From Mycobacterium lentiflavum (GTDB lineage: Bacteria; Actinomycetota; Actinomycetes; Mycobacteriales; Mycobacteriaceae), in assembly GCF_022374895.2 (NCBI RefSeq), contig NZ_CP092423.2, positions 1-64,000 on the forward strand: a stretch of DNA of 64,000 nucleotides, given 5' to 3'. The notes under the pieces are model-generated. The model saw only the letters and a list, made by a program, of their open reading frames with translations, did no database searches and was not told the DNA's origin. The translations under genes were made by a program, and so were the position numbers. The number at the start of each line of letters is the position of its first letter. Position 1 is the stretch's first letter. This document shows, one piece after another, positions 49,172 to 58,600 of the stretch.

Positions 49172-50569
49172 ATGTCGACGTATGACGAACTGCTTGCCAC
49201 GGTCAGGGTCGTGCGGGACCGCACCGGTGATCCGAACGCATGGCAGGTAGGGCTGACCCCAACGGAGCTGGCCGCGGTGATCACCCCCACGACACGTCCG
49301 GAGCAGCTCGACACGCTTCTGGCCAAGATCCGCCGCCAGCATCCGGGCCTGTTCGGCTCCTGGGAGCAACCGCCCGCTGCACCGCCACAGCGGTCCGAGG
49401 GGGCCGCCGCCGAAGCCATAGCAGGTGCCGAAGCCGCTCTGGCGCATCAGAATTCGGCTAGCTCCCAACTGGACCTGCAAGTGATCTCGGCCATCATGAA
49501 CGCCCACCTGAAGACGGTCGAAGGCGCTGAAGCGCTGAGCGCCTTGCAACGCGAAACCGAGGCCGCGGTGCAAACCCGATCCGACTTGGACACCCCGGCG
49601 GGCGCACGCGACTTTCAGCGATTCCTGATCGGCAAGCTCAGGGACATCCGCGCGGTGGTGATGACCGCGAGCCTCGACGACACGTCGAAGTCAGCATTGA
49701 TGGCCGCGTGGACCTCGCTCTACGACGCCTCGAAGAGCGTGCCGAGCGGTGCCGGCGAGACCCGGCCGGCCTCGGTGACCTCGTCGGCATGCGCAGCCGA
49801 CCCGGCCGCCGCCGGGGACGATCCGCTACTGGATTCGCTGCTGGCCGACGACCCTGGCCTGTTGACCGGGGATTCGGGTGCAGGGCCGGCCGAGAGCGCG
49901 CCGGCACCCCCGATGCCGTCGGCGATGCCGGGCATTCCCAATCTTGGGCTGGGTTCGGCACCGGGACCAGGTTCGATGGGTGGTTGGGGGGCGCCGGGCG
50001 CGATGCCGGTGCCCGGGCGTCAGGAGGGCAGCGAATCCGATCCGGCCCTGGCGGGCATGGACGACGAAGACCCCGACGTGAACCCGGCCGATCACGAATT
50101 GGATGACCAGGACGAACACGAAGACGACGAGCAGGGTAAGGATGTGTCAACGGCGGAATCGCCGCCCGGGGGCCCGACGACGGTGACCCTGCCCGATGGG
50201 GACACGGTGACGGCGGCCAGCCCCCAGCTGGCGGCGGCCATCGAGGCCGCAGTGGGCGGTGCGCCGATCCCGGATGCGTTCCACCAGCAGGGAATCACCA
50301 TTCCCGCACCCGGAACCGCGGTCCCCAATCCGATTGATCCGGTACAAGTCTTGCCGGGAGATGTCGGAATTTTCACCGATCGCCATGCGCTGGCGCTCGG
50401 CCACACCAAGGCCCTCCTCGATGGCCAGATTCAGCACATCGCCTCCGTAAGCGGCCCGAGCTTTCTAGGCTGGGAGCACCCACCGGCCGCGGCGACCGCG
50501 ACCGCGCCGGCCAGGACCGACGCACCGACACCGACCCGGCCGGCGGCCACGCCGACCACTGGACAATAG
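49172..50569 (+). CDS. DUF4226-containing ESX-associated protein (Rv0026-like)
   Basis: A 465-residue protein. N-terminal segment TYDELLATVRVVRDRTGDPN leads to the DUF4226 module DTPAGARDFQRFLIGKLRDIRAV (about 130-180). A Pro/Gly/Asp-rich low-complexity linker (about 205-335) precedes a compact C-terminal domain (VTLPDGDTVTAASPQLAAAIEAAVGG ... LPGDVGIFTDRHALALGHTKALLDG). It belongs to the Rv0024-Rv0029-type cluster. Confidence 0.88.
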   Translation: MSTYDELLATVRVVRDRTGDPNAWQVGLTPTELAAVITPTTRPEQLDTLLAKIRRQHPGLFGSWEQPPAAPPQRSEGAAAEAIAGAEAALAHQNSASSQLDLQVISAIMNAHLKTVEGAEALSALQRETEAAVQTRSDLDTPAGARDFQRFLIGKLRDIRAVVMTASLDDTSKSALMAAWTSLYDASKSVPSGAGETRPASVTSSACAADPAAAGDDPLLDSLLADDPGLLTGDSGAGPAESAPAPPMPSAMPGIPNLGLGSAPGPGSMGGWGAPGAMPVPGRQEGSESDPALAGMDDEDPDVNPADHELDDQDEHEDDEQGKDVSTAESPPGGPTTVTLPDGDTVTAASPQLAAAIEAAVGGAPIPDAFHQQGITIPAPGTAVPNPIDPVQVLPGDVGIFTDRHALALGHTKALLDGQIQHIASVSGPSFLGWEHPPAAATATAPARTDAPTPTRPAATPTTGQ

Positions 50570-50615
50570 TGAACTCGCCGGACCGGCCGGCGGCGCAGGA
50601 AACAGGAGAAAGCGG

Positions 50616-50933
50616 ATGGCAGATCGAATCCATGTGGTGCCCGCGCACTTACGTGAAGCGGCTGCGCATCACCAGGAGACCTCCGACTACTTGCGCACTG
50701 TTCCGTCGTCGCATGCCGCCATCCAGGAGAGCCTGGACTCGCTGGGGCCCATCTTCGGTGAACTTCGCGACGCCGGACGTGAACTGCTCGAACTGAGACG
50801 CCAGTGCTACGAGCAACAGGCCGACGACCACGCTGACATGGCGCACAACCTGACCGTGGCGGCCACGACATGGGATCAGCATGAACAAGATGCGGCCGGC
50901 GAACTCGGTCGCGTCGTCGACGGCGGTCGATGA
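50616..50933 (+). CDS. EspC/DUF2580-like protein (Rv0027-like)
   Basis: A 105-residue helical-hairpin protein: DRIHVVPAHLREAAAHHQETSDYL ... HAAIQESLDSLGPIFGELRDAGRELL. This fits the DUF2580/EspC family of ESX-secreted proteins that resemble WXG100 hairpins but lack a strict WXG turn. Four-base overlap with the DUF2694 gene. Confidence 0.85.
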   Translation: MADRIHVVPAHLREAAAHHQETSDYLRTVPSSHAAIQESLDSLGPIFGELRDAGRELLELRRQCYEQQADDHADMAHNLTVAATTWDQHEQDAAGELGRVVDGGR

Positions 50934-51241
50934 CCGACGCCAATCCCGCGTTCGACACCGTTCACCCGAGTGGGCACATCCTGGTCCGCTCGTGCCGCGG
51001 CGGGTACATGCACAGCGTTGCGCTGAGCGAAGAGGCGATGGATACCGAGGCTGCGACCCTGGCGCAGGGCATCCTGTTGACCGCGGATGTGTCCTGGCTC
51101 AAGGCGTTGCTGGAGGTTCGCCACGAGATCGTCGCGGCCGGACACACCCCGTCGGCGGAGGTCCCGACCCCCAACGACCTCGATACGGCGATCGAGAAGC
51201 TGCTGGCGCACAAGCTGCGCCGCCGGGACGGCGCCGACTAA
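50930..51241 (+). CDS. DUF2694 protein (Rv0028-like)
   Basis: A 103-residue protein of the DUF2694 family (FDTVHPSGHILVRSCRGGYMHSVALSEEAMDTEAATLAQGILLTADVS). Its gene overlaps the EspC-like gene, suggesting they form a chaperone-substrate or complex pair, which is inference. Confidence 0.85.
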   Translation: MTDANPAFDTVHPSGHILVRSCRGGYMHSVALSEEAMDTEAATLAQGILLTADVSWLKALLEVRHEIVAAGHTPSAEVPTPNDLDTAIEKLLAHKLRRRDGAD

Positions 51242-51251
51242 CCGTCCGCGT

Positions 51252-51395
51252 TTAGATCAGCCAGGTTTTGACGGCGTCAGGATCGGGCGCTATATCGGTT
51301 GGTGGCTCGATGGGGTTGGCGCCGAACAACTCTCGTGCGCGGCCGAGCAAGGTGCGCACCTCGTCGAGTTGCTGCTGCAGCGCAGAATCAACCAT
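51252..51395 (-). CDS. Small antisense-side hypothetical protein
   Basis: A 47-residue minus-strand frame in the gap between the Rv0028- and Rv0029-like genes: MVDSALQQQLDEVRTLLGRARELFGANPIEPP, then a Pro/Asp-rich tail ending KTWLI. An ATG six bases further upstream (51401) is in frame. The helical start and the absence of any other gene in this gap support it; it has no obvious ribosome site and no family I recognise. Confidence 0.5.
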   Translation of the reverse strand: MVDSALQQQLDEVRTLLGRARELFGANPIEPPTDIAPDPDAVKTWLI

Positions 51396-51476
51396 GGCCA
51401 TACGCTACCGAGCGCCTCACACCTGCACAATTCACCTTTGTAAAGAGCGTTCGGAATATATCGGTAGTCTGACCCG

Positions 51477-53144
51477 GTGGCGATCTTCGGTCGGAAGACG
51501 GCGCGCCAGCGCCTCCGGAGAGCTACCCGGGAATCATTGTCGATGCCGGCCTTCAGCTCTCCTGTCGATTGCACCCCGTGGGTGATCGGTGGGCTTTGGC
51601 CTGCCGAACTGTCGACGGCGACAGACGAAACCGTAACTCTCGCAAAGTATCTCGAGAAGGATCTGCAGCAAATCACCGCCAGCGCCAACAAGCAGTTGGG
51701 GATGGTCAAGCGGGCGGGACTCACCGATCTGGGCCGTCGGGCGGCAGAGGCCCGCGTCATCGAAGAAGCGCGTGCCCGCGCCGTCCGGCGCGTCGAATCG
51801 ACGATTCGCCAGCTGGACTTGATGAAGGCGCAGGCGCGCGCGCGACATCAAACCGCGCAGGTCGCGCGACGTTTCAGCACGACCGACATGGAAAAGACGC
51901 AAGTCATCCCGGCGGTCCCGGCGGCCGGACCTGATGTCGCCGCGTTGGCGGCCGACGAAACCCAGGTCATCCCGGTGGTCCCGGCGACGGAGCCCGAAAT
52001 CAGGCCTCAGCCGCTCGATCAGACGCAGGTCATACCGGTGATTCCCGCAGTACCTGTGGAGGAGCCGGTGACCGAGGTCGCCGCCGATGACGACGACGCT
52101 TCGAGTGGCCGACATCGAGCTCCGTCCGAGGAGACCACCGTGGACGTCGCGGTCCCGCTGCAGCAGGAAATCTCGGCGGCCGCAGCGGACGCGGAATCCC
52201 AGACCGCGCGATTGGAGAAGTTGGTCCCGTCCGCAGAACCTGCCGCCAGCGAGCCCGAGCCGGAACCGGAGCCCGAGCCCGAGGTTGTGGCAGAAGCTGA
52301 GCCGGAACCCGAGCCGGAGGCCGTCAGCGAACCTGAGCCTGAGCCCGAGCCCGAGCCCGAGCCCGAGCCTGAGCCCGAGCCCGAGCCTGAGCCCGAGCCT
52401 GAGCCTGAGCCCGAGCCCGAGCCGGAACCCGAGCCCGAGCTGGCGGCAGAGCCCGAGCCCGAGCCGGAACCGCTGGACGCACCCGCGGCTCCCGCTGCCG
52501 TCGAATCCGACGCGGAACGCTTGCATCGGCTGCTGGCATACGTGGTCCGCCAAGAACCCGGGCTGAACTGGGCCGTCGGCGATCTGTCGGACGGCACCAC
52601 GCTACTGGTCACCGACCTCGCGCACGGCTGGATTCCGCCGGGCATCGCGCTCCCGGTGGGCGTGCGGTTGCTTGCACCCGGCCGGCGCAGGGGCAAATCC
52701 TCCGCACTGCTCGGCGAGGCGACCCGGATCGCGACCTACACCCCCGGCGATCGAGTAGGCCGGGCGACAGACTTCCCGCCGACAGAGTCGTCGGTGCAGG
52801 CCCGCGAACTGCCGCCCGTCGAAGATTTCGGATGGGAGCTGGGTCGAGTCACGCACTGGCGCGACGGACTTCCGCGGTTGGTGCACACCTTGGCGAAAGC
52901 CGCTACGTCGGGAACCGGTGTCGTGGAAGAGGAAGCCGATCTGCTGCGTGTGCATCTCGACACCGCCCGCTATCAGTTGCTGAGCCAGTACCCGGACGTC
53001 GTGCCCGCACTGTTGCTCAACTGTCTGTTGCTGGCCGCCACCGAAAGCAGTGTCGCCGGCGACGCGACGTCGGCGAACTATCACCTGGCGTGGTTCCGGA
53101 AGCTCGACGAACCTCCGGCCAGCCAGTGGACCGCCGAGTCCTGA
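51477..53144 (+). CDS. Rv0029/Rv3899c-like ESX-associated protein with Glu-Pro repeat
   Basis: A 555-residue protein. The N-terminal helical part (residues 1-150) is followed by three spaced repeats of (E/D)xTQVIPVxPA, then a long run of Glu-Pro dipeptides (about residues 255-335), then a globular C-terminal domain ([22 protein letters not shown] ... [19 protein letters not shown]). The C-terminal part is of the DUF5631/5632 type shared by Rv0029, Rv2082 and Rv3899c; the last lies in the M. tuberculosis ESX-2 locus. The GTG start lacks a good ribosome site. Confidence 0.82.
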   Translation: MAIFGRKTARQRLRRATRESLSMPAFSSPVDCTPWVIGGLWPAELSTATDETVTLAKYLEKDLQQITASANKQLGMVKRAGLTDLGRRAAEARVIEEARARAVRRVESTIRQLDLMKAQARARHQTAQVARRFSTTDMEKTQVIPAVPAAGPDVAALAADETQVIPVVPATEPEIRPQPLDQTQVIPVIPAVPVEEPVTEVAADDDDASSGRHRAPSEETTVDVAVPLQQEISAAAADAESQTARLEKLVPSAEPAASEPEPEPEPEPEVVAEAEPEPEPEAVSEPEPEPEPEPEPEPEPEPEPEPEPEPEPEPEPEPEPELAAEPEPEPEPLDAPAAPAAVESDAERLHRLLAYVVRQEPGLNWAVGDLSDGTTLLVTDLAHGWIPPGIALPVGVRLLAPGRRRGKSSALLGEATRIATYTPGDRVGRATDFPPTESSVQARELPPVEDFGWELGRVTHWRDGLPRLVHTLAKAATSGTGVVEEEADLLRVHLDTARYQLLSQYPDVVPALLLNCLLLAATESSVAGDATSANYHLAWFRKLDEPPASQWTAES

Positions 53145-53264
53145 CCCCAGCTGCAGCGGGGTTCGTCGCGGCAAAACAGGTAGTCGACTACGCATGCCTT
53201 CCACGCCGGTGAATCCATAGATTTTGATTGACGGCCGGACCCACCGGGCGCAAACCCCTCTCAG

Positions 53265-53570
53265 GTGATCGAAATGCTAGCCATCCCGAAAACAGCGGTG
53301 CGGCATCGTGATACCGCAGCACCCTCGCAAGCGCAGCACAGTATGGCCCCGGAGCGTGTCCTCATCACCGAGCGCCAGGTCAAGTTCGCCACGGCCGCTG
53401 CCGTCGCCAGCCCGCGGCCCCGCACCGCATCGCGTCGCTGGGTCAGCACGCTCTGGCAACGCCTGGTCCTGAGTGTCAGCGTCGAGCATGAGCCGCGCCG
53501 CCATTACCCGCCGCGGCGGACGAGCTACTTCGAGCGGGCGGCGACGGCCCGAGAGATGGACCGACTGTGA
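53265..53570 (+). CDS. Small basic hypothetical protein (possible Rv0030 equivalent)
   Basis: 101 residues from GTG 53265; ATG 53274, which has AGGTGA just upstream, may be the true start. The C-terminal part is Arg/Tyr-rich ([25 protein letters not shown]). The product has no signal peptide or membrane segment. It overlaps the next tiny gene by four bases (GTGA). Confidence 0.6.
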   Translation: MIEMLAIPKTAVRHRDTAAPSQAQHSMAPERVLITERQVKFATAAAVASPRPRTASRRWVSTLWQRLVLSVSVEHEPRRHYPPRRTSYFERAATAREMDRL

Positions 53571-53683
53571 ACGAACTTTTGATGGCCGCTGAAGGCGTCG
53601 CGCTGATCGTGGTCAGCGTCGGAATTCACCGCCTCTCCGGCTGGCTGGAGCGCTGGGATTACGAACGTCACTGCGAGGATTGA
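53567..53683 (+). CDS. 38-residue membrane-anchored micropeptide
   Basis: GTG at 53567 overlaps the stop of the preceding gene (GTGA) and encodes 38 residues: a hydrophobic [17 protein letters not shown] segment and an amphipathic, charged tail [18 protein letters not shown]. The start-stop overlap and the clear membrane-then-charged design suggest a real small protein coupled to its upstream partner. Confidence 0.55.
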   Translation: MNELLMAAEGVALIVVSVGIHRLSGWLERWDYERHCED

Positions 53684-53764
53684 CGGACACTCCCCCGTTC
53701 GCGTCAGCCCAGCAGCTCGTCAAATTGTGAATTGACGCTGGTTGGAGGGGTCGATGATACTGGC

Positions 53765-54094
53765 ATGGTGGCGGGGTGGGGCAGTCGCAGCGAACAGAGC
53801 GACCTAAAGGACAGAGATCTCGTCGAAGCGGTTCTGCGTGAGCTGAGCGAGGCAGCCGACAAGTGGGAAGCCCTTGTCGCGCAAGCCGAGAAGGTCACGT
53901 ACAGCGTGGACTTGGGGGATATTCGCGCCGTGACAAACTCCGACGGCAGGTTGGTTGAGCTGTCTCTGCATCCTGGCGTGATGACGGGCTACGGCCACGC
54001 AGAATTGGCGGACAGGCTGAACCTCGCGATCGCGGCGATGCGCGAGGAGGCAGAAGCCGAGAATCGGGCCAGGTACGGCGGCGAACTGCATTGA
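53765..54094 (+). CDS. YbaB/EbfC-like protein (EspL/DUF2710-like)
   Basis: 109 residues from ATG 53765 (TTG 53732 is an alternative start). The fold pattern AADKWEALVAQAEKVTYSVDLGDIRAVTNSDGRLVELSLHPG is of the YbaB/EbfC nucleoid-protein type, as in EspL of ESX-1 and DUF2710 proteins near other ESX genes. It lies 45 bp before eccB. Confidence 0.75.
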   Translation: MVAGWGSRSEQSDLKDRDLVEAVLRELSEAADKWEALVAQAEKVTYSVDLGDIRAVTNSDGRLVELSLHPGVMTGYGHAELADRLNLAIAAMREEAEAENRARYGGELH

Positions 54095-54139
54095 TGTCGG
54101 TGTCGATGCAGCAATCCTGCGTCGACCGCCTGAAGGAGA

Positions 54140-55642
54140 ATGACCGTGCCACTCAATCTGTCCAACCGGGATCAGAATTCGGGGCACCTGTTCTACAACC
54201 GGCGGCTGCGCGCTGCGATCACCCGGTTCTCGGTCCGGATGAAGCACGACGACCGCAAACAACAAGCGGCCGTGGCCCTGTCGATCGTGCTCGTTCTGAT
54301 CGGCGTCGGGTGGATGGCGCTGCTTCATGTCATGAAGCCTTCGGGTCTGGTCGGCCAGGCTTCGATCATCGGCGACCGCGATACCGGTGCCGTCTACGCC
54401 AAAATCAACGGCAGGCTCTACCCGGCACTCAACTTGACATCGGCCCGGTTGGCGGTCGGCAGTGCCGGCGCCCCGACATGGGTCAGAGCCAGTGAGATCG
54501 CGAAGTACCCGACGGGCCCGATCATCGGCATTCCCGGTGCGCCCGATAGCTTGCCGATCACGTCGAGCGCCGAATCGGCATGGTCGGTCTGCGACGCCGC
54601 AGCCGCCCGGGGCAGTGGAACCGCGCCAGTGGTGACCGCCATCGCCGGGCAGCTTTCCCCCATCGGCCGGTCGGAACCGATGCGCCCGAAGCAGGCCATC
54701 CTGGCTACCCACAAGGGCGCAACGTATGTGATCTGGCACGGGCAGCGGTCCCGCATTGATCCAGCGGACCGGTCGGTGACGTTCAACCTTGGTCTCGATC
54801 CCGGTGTGACATATCCGATCGAAATCTCCAACGCGCTGTTCGACGCGATGCCGTCAACGGAACCTATTGTGCTGCCAGTCATTCCGGGCCGTAGCACACC
54901 GTCGCGGTGGCTGCCCGGTTCCATTGTGGGTAGGGTCCTGGAAACCCGTGACGCGAGCGGCAGCGTCAACGGCTTCTACGTGCTACTGCCCGACGGCGTC
55001 CAGAAGATCACCAGCTTCGTTGCCGACCTCTTACGGACCGCGGATTCGGAGGGCTCGACGACACCCACCCTGGTAGCCCCCGACAAACTGATTCAGATCC
55101 CGGCGGTCGACGTGCTCGATGTCGACTACTACCCGTCGGAGAAGCTGGAATTCGTTGATACGTCGGCAAATCCGGCAACGTGCGTCGGCTGGGAGAAGCA
55201 ATCGGGTGACCCGCAGGCTCGGATCACCATCTTCAGCGGCCGCGGCCTGCCGGTTTCGATCGGCATGGACTCCCGGGTAGTTAGCCTGGTTCGCGACGAT
55301 CGTGACCCCAATTCTGCTGAGGCACAACAGACTTTGATGCTACCGGGTGCGGCGAACTTCGTGGCGACAACCAGCGGGGTCGCGACGGCCGACAGCCGCG
55401 AGAGCTTGTATTGGATTTCGCCGCAAGGGGTTCGGTACGGGATCCAATCCGACCACGCCACCTTGCAGGCGTTGGGGTTGGATCCAAAGCTTGCGGTCCA
55501 AGCGCCCTGGCCGATCCTGCGCACCTTTGCGCCCGGACCCGCGATCGGTCGTGACGCAGCGCTGGTGGCCCGCGACGCCGTCTCGGGAGGCGGTGCGGTA
55601 GCTCCGATTCCCGATCTCAACGAGCTGGCAGGCGGGGGTTAA
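54140..55642 (+). CDS. eccB: ESX type VII secretion core protein EccB
   Basis: A 500-residue core component of the type VII membrane channel. It has the short cytoplasmic N-terminus (NRDQNSGHLFYNRRL), one transmembrane helix (about 53-72) and a large periplasmic domain with two Cys (SVCDAAA and ATCVGW) that pair in known EccB structures. ATG follows GAAGGAGA. Length and domain order are complete. Which ESX type it is cannot be told by eye. Confidence 0.95.
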   Translation: MTVPLNLSNRDQNSGHLFYNRRLRAAITRFSVRMKHDDRKQQAAVALSIVLVLIGVGWMALLHVMKPSGLVGQASIIGDRDTGAVYAKINGRLYPALNLTSARLAVGSAGAPTWVRASEIAKYPTGPIIGIPGAPDSLPITSSAESAWSVCDAAAARGSGTAPVVTAIAGQLSPIGRSEPMRPKQAILATHKGATYVIWHGQRSRIDPADRSVTFNLGLDPGVTYPIEISNALFDAMPSTEPIVLPVIPGRSTPSRWLPGSIVGRVLETRDASGSVNGFYVLLPDGVQKITSFVADLLRTADSEGSTTPTLVAPDKLIQIPAVDVLDVDYYPSEKLEFVDTSANPATCVGWEKQSGDPQARITIFSGRGLPVSIGMDSRVVSLVRDDRDPNSAEAQQTLMLPGAANFVATTSGVATADSRESLYWISPQGVRYGIQSDHATLQALGLDPKLAVQAPWPILRTFAPGPAIGRDAALVARDAVSGGGAVAPIPDLNELAGGG

Positions 55643-55648
55643 CTAGCC

Positions 55649-58600
55649 ATGTCCAAACGAGGTTTCGTCCGCGGCAGCCGTAAGCCGGCACCGAATGTTC
55701 CGCCGGTGCGCATCGCCGTCGCCGCACCGCTGGCATTGCCCGAGCGTGAGCCCCGCAACATCCTGCTGATGATCGCGATTCCCGCGTTGCTCGTCGGAAT
55801 CATCGGCACGCTGGTGGTGATGTACGCGTCCGGGATTCGATCCCTGCAGTCGGGCTTCTTCCCGATGATCGGCCTGGTCGGGTTCGGCACGCTGATGTTC
55901 AGCGGGCGTTTGGGGCGCGGACGCCGGATCAGTTGGGGCGAACAAGAAAAGCAACGCCGGGCCTACCTGCGCCAGCTCGACGAGGATCGCGACGAAGTGC
56001 AGCGCGCCGCCCAGGACCAGCGACGCAGCCAGCTGTACGTGCACGGTGATCCGCAGAAGCTGGACACCGTGATCGGGGGGCCGCGGATGTGGGAACGGCG
56101 CCCCGCCGACCCAGACTTCCTCGACGTCCGGCTGGGAATCGGAATTCAGCAAGCCAGCGAATCCGCGGTCTCACTGCAGTGGCCCGACGTTCCGATCGGC
56201 GAAGAGCTCGAACCCGTAACCGGCGGTGCGCTAAGGGATTTCATTCTCGAGCAGAGCAAGATCCGCGGAATCGGCAAGGTACTGAGCCTGCGGTCGAAAC
56301 CCGGCTTCAGCTTCGTCGGCGACGATCCGGGCGAACTACACAGCCTGGCCCGTTCGATCCTGTGTTCGCTGGCCGTCTACCACAGTTCCAGCGATCTCAA
56401 AGTCATGGTGGTCACCCGCCACCCCGAGCTGTGGTCGTGGCTGGTGTGGTTGCCGCACAACCAGCACGACGAGATGTTCGACGCGTGCGGACTGCGCCGG
56501 TTGATCTTCACCTCTCCCACCGAATTGGAAGAGGCGCTCGACGCCGAGCTGCACCGCAAGGGCCGCGGACCGTGGACACCGCCGGTCGGTATGAGCCCGA
56601 CATCCATGCCCTCGCCGATCGAGTCCAGCCCCGGCCTGGCGCTGGGCCCGCACTGGGTGATCGTCGATGACAACGTCGGCACCCCCGAGCAATGGGAGGG
56701 TGTAACCGGGCAAAAGGGCATGGCCGGCATCACGGTGTTGCGGCTGGCCACCCGGGCGGGTCTGGGCGTCGGATTCAGCGACGACAGTGAGCGTTTCGTG
56801 CTGCGCGAAGGCAGACTCAGCCACCGCGGCATGTTCTACGCTGTGGCGGACATGCTCGCCGAAAGCACCGCCAACCGGTACGCGCGAGCACTCGCCCGCT
56901 GGTCCCCGATGAGCGCCGGAGACCTGTCGGAAACCGACAGCCAAGGCGGCGAATTGCTGCGCGCGCTGGGCATCAGCGACCCCCGTGAACTGGACGTCGA
57001 CCGACTCTGGGGCGAGAGTCGCGGTCGCGGCGACCACAAATGGGCGATGATGCCGGTGGGCGTCAAGCAAGGCGGTGAACTGCAGCAAATTATTCTGCGC
57101 GCCAAAGACTTTGGTGGTTTCGGGTTCCACTCGGTGGTGATCGGCACGTCCGGTTCCGGCAAGTCGGAATACTTCCTGTCACTATGCACCGGGATCGCGT
57201 TGACGCACTCCCCCGAGACGTTCATCGTGATCTTCGTCGACATGAAGTTCGAATCCGCGGCCCAGGATCTACAGGGATTTCCCCACGTCGCGGGTTCGCT
57301 GTCGAACCTGGGCAAGGACGACCGTCATCTGGCCGAGCGAATGCGCAAGGCCGTCAACGGTGAGATCGCGCGGCGCTACCGTCTTTTCAACCAAGCCGGG
57401 GCCCGCGACGCCAACGAGTACGAAGAGATGCGTCTCGCCGGTCGCGACCTGGAGCCGGTACCGATCCTGCTGGTGATCATCGACGAATACCTCGAACTGT
57501 TCATTCATCATCCGGAATGGATCGATCTGGTCATCCACATCGGGCAAGAGGGCCGCGGCTGTAACGTCTTCTTCACGCTCGGCGGCCAGCGGCTGGACCT
57601 GTCGTCGCTCAGTAAGGTCAAGAGCAACATCGCTTTTCGGGTGGCCCTGCGTGCGGAGACCGCCGAGGACTCCCGCGATGTGATCGGCAGCGACGCGGCG
57701 CTGCATCTGCCGTCGAAGGAGAACGGCTACGCTCTGCTCAAGGTGGGTCCCCGCGACCTCGAGCAGTTCCGGTGCTTTTATGTGTCCGCTCCGTTCGTGG
57801 TACCCAAGCGGGCGGTCAACGTGAATAAGACTGTGGCGATGAGTTTTTCGCAGCCGCGGGCATTGACCTGGGCCTATCAGCCGCTCAGCGAAGCCGACAG
57901 CGAAGCGTTGGCCGTCGCCGACGAGCCCGAGGAGCCTGACGAGTTCTTGTTCCACGCCGACGGGTTCCGGAAGAAGAAGCTGGTCGACGTGATCCGCGAG
58001 TCGCTGATGTCGCACAGCGCGCGTCCACCCCACCAGATATGGCTGCCGCCTTTGGAAGTCAGTGAGACGATGGACGTGTTGGTGGCGAGCTGGCGGCGCA
58101 AGCCGTGGTACGTCGACTATGGTGACAATCCCGGCCTGGTGTTCCCGGTGGGCGTCGTCGACATCCCCGAGGACCACGCGCAGCGGGTGCACGCCATCGA
58201 CGCCGAGATGGACAACATCATGGTGGTGGCGACCGCCCAGCGCGGCAAATCGACCACGCTGATGTCGCTGATCACCTCGGCGGCGTTGATGTACCGGCCT
58301 GAGCGGGTGACGTTCTTCTGTATCGGGGCTTCGTTGTACCCCGTCGAAGAGCTACCGCACGTGGCATCGGTCGTCAGCCAGACAGACAAAGAGGGCGTCT
58401 CGCGGACTGTCGCGTCAATCGAGGGCCTGATCCTCGCGCGCGAAGCAGCGTTCAAGCAGTACCAAATCGACATCTCCGAGTTCCGGGAACGGCGATTCGG
58501 GACCGAGCGGGAAGGCGGCACCGATCCCGCCGACAAGTTCGGTGACGTCTTCCTGGTCGTCGACAACTTCAGCGACCTGTACGACAAGGATTCCCCGATG

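Noticed and set aside
52249..52479. Tandem repeat as a non-coding satellite or CRISPR
   Set aside because: It is in frame and codes for a Glu-Pro tract inside a conserved protein.
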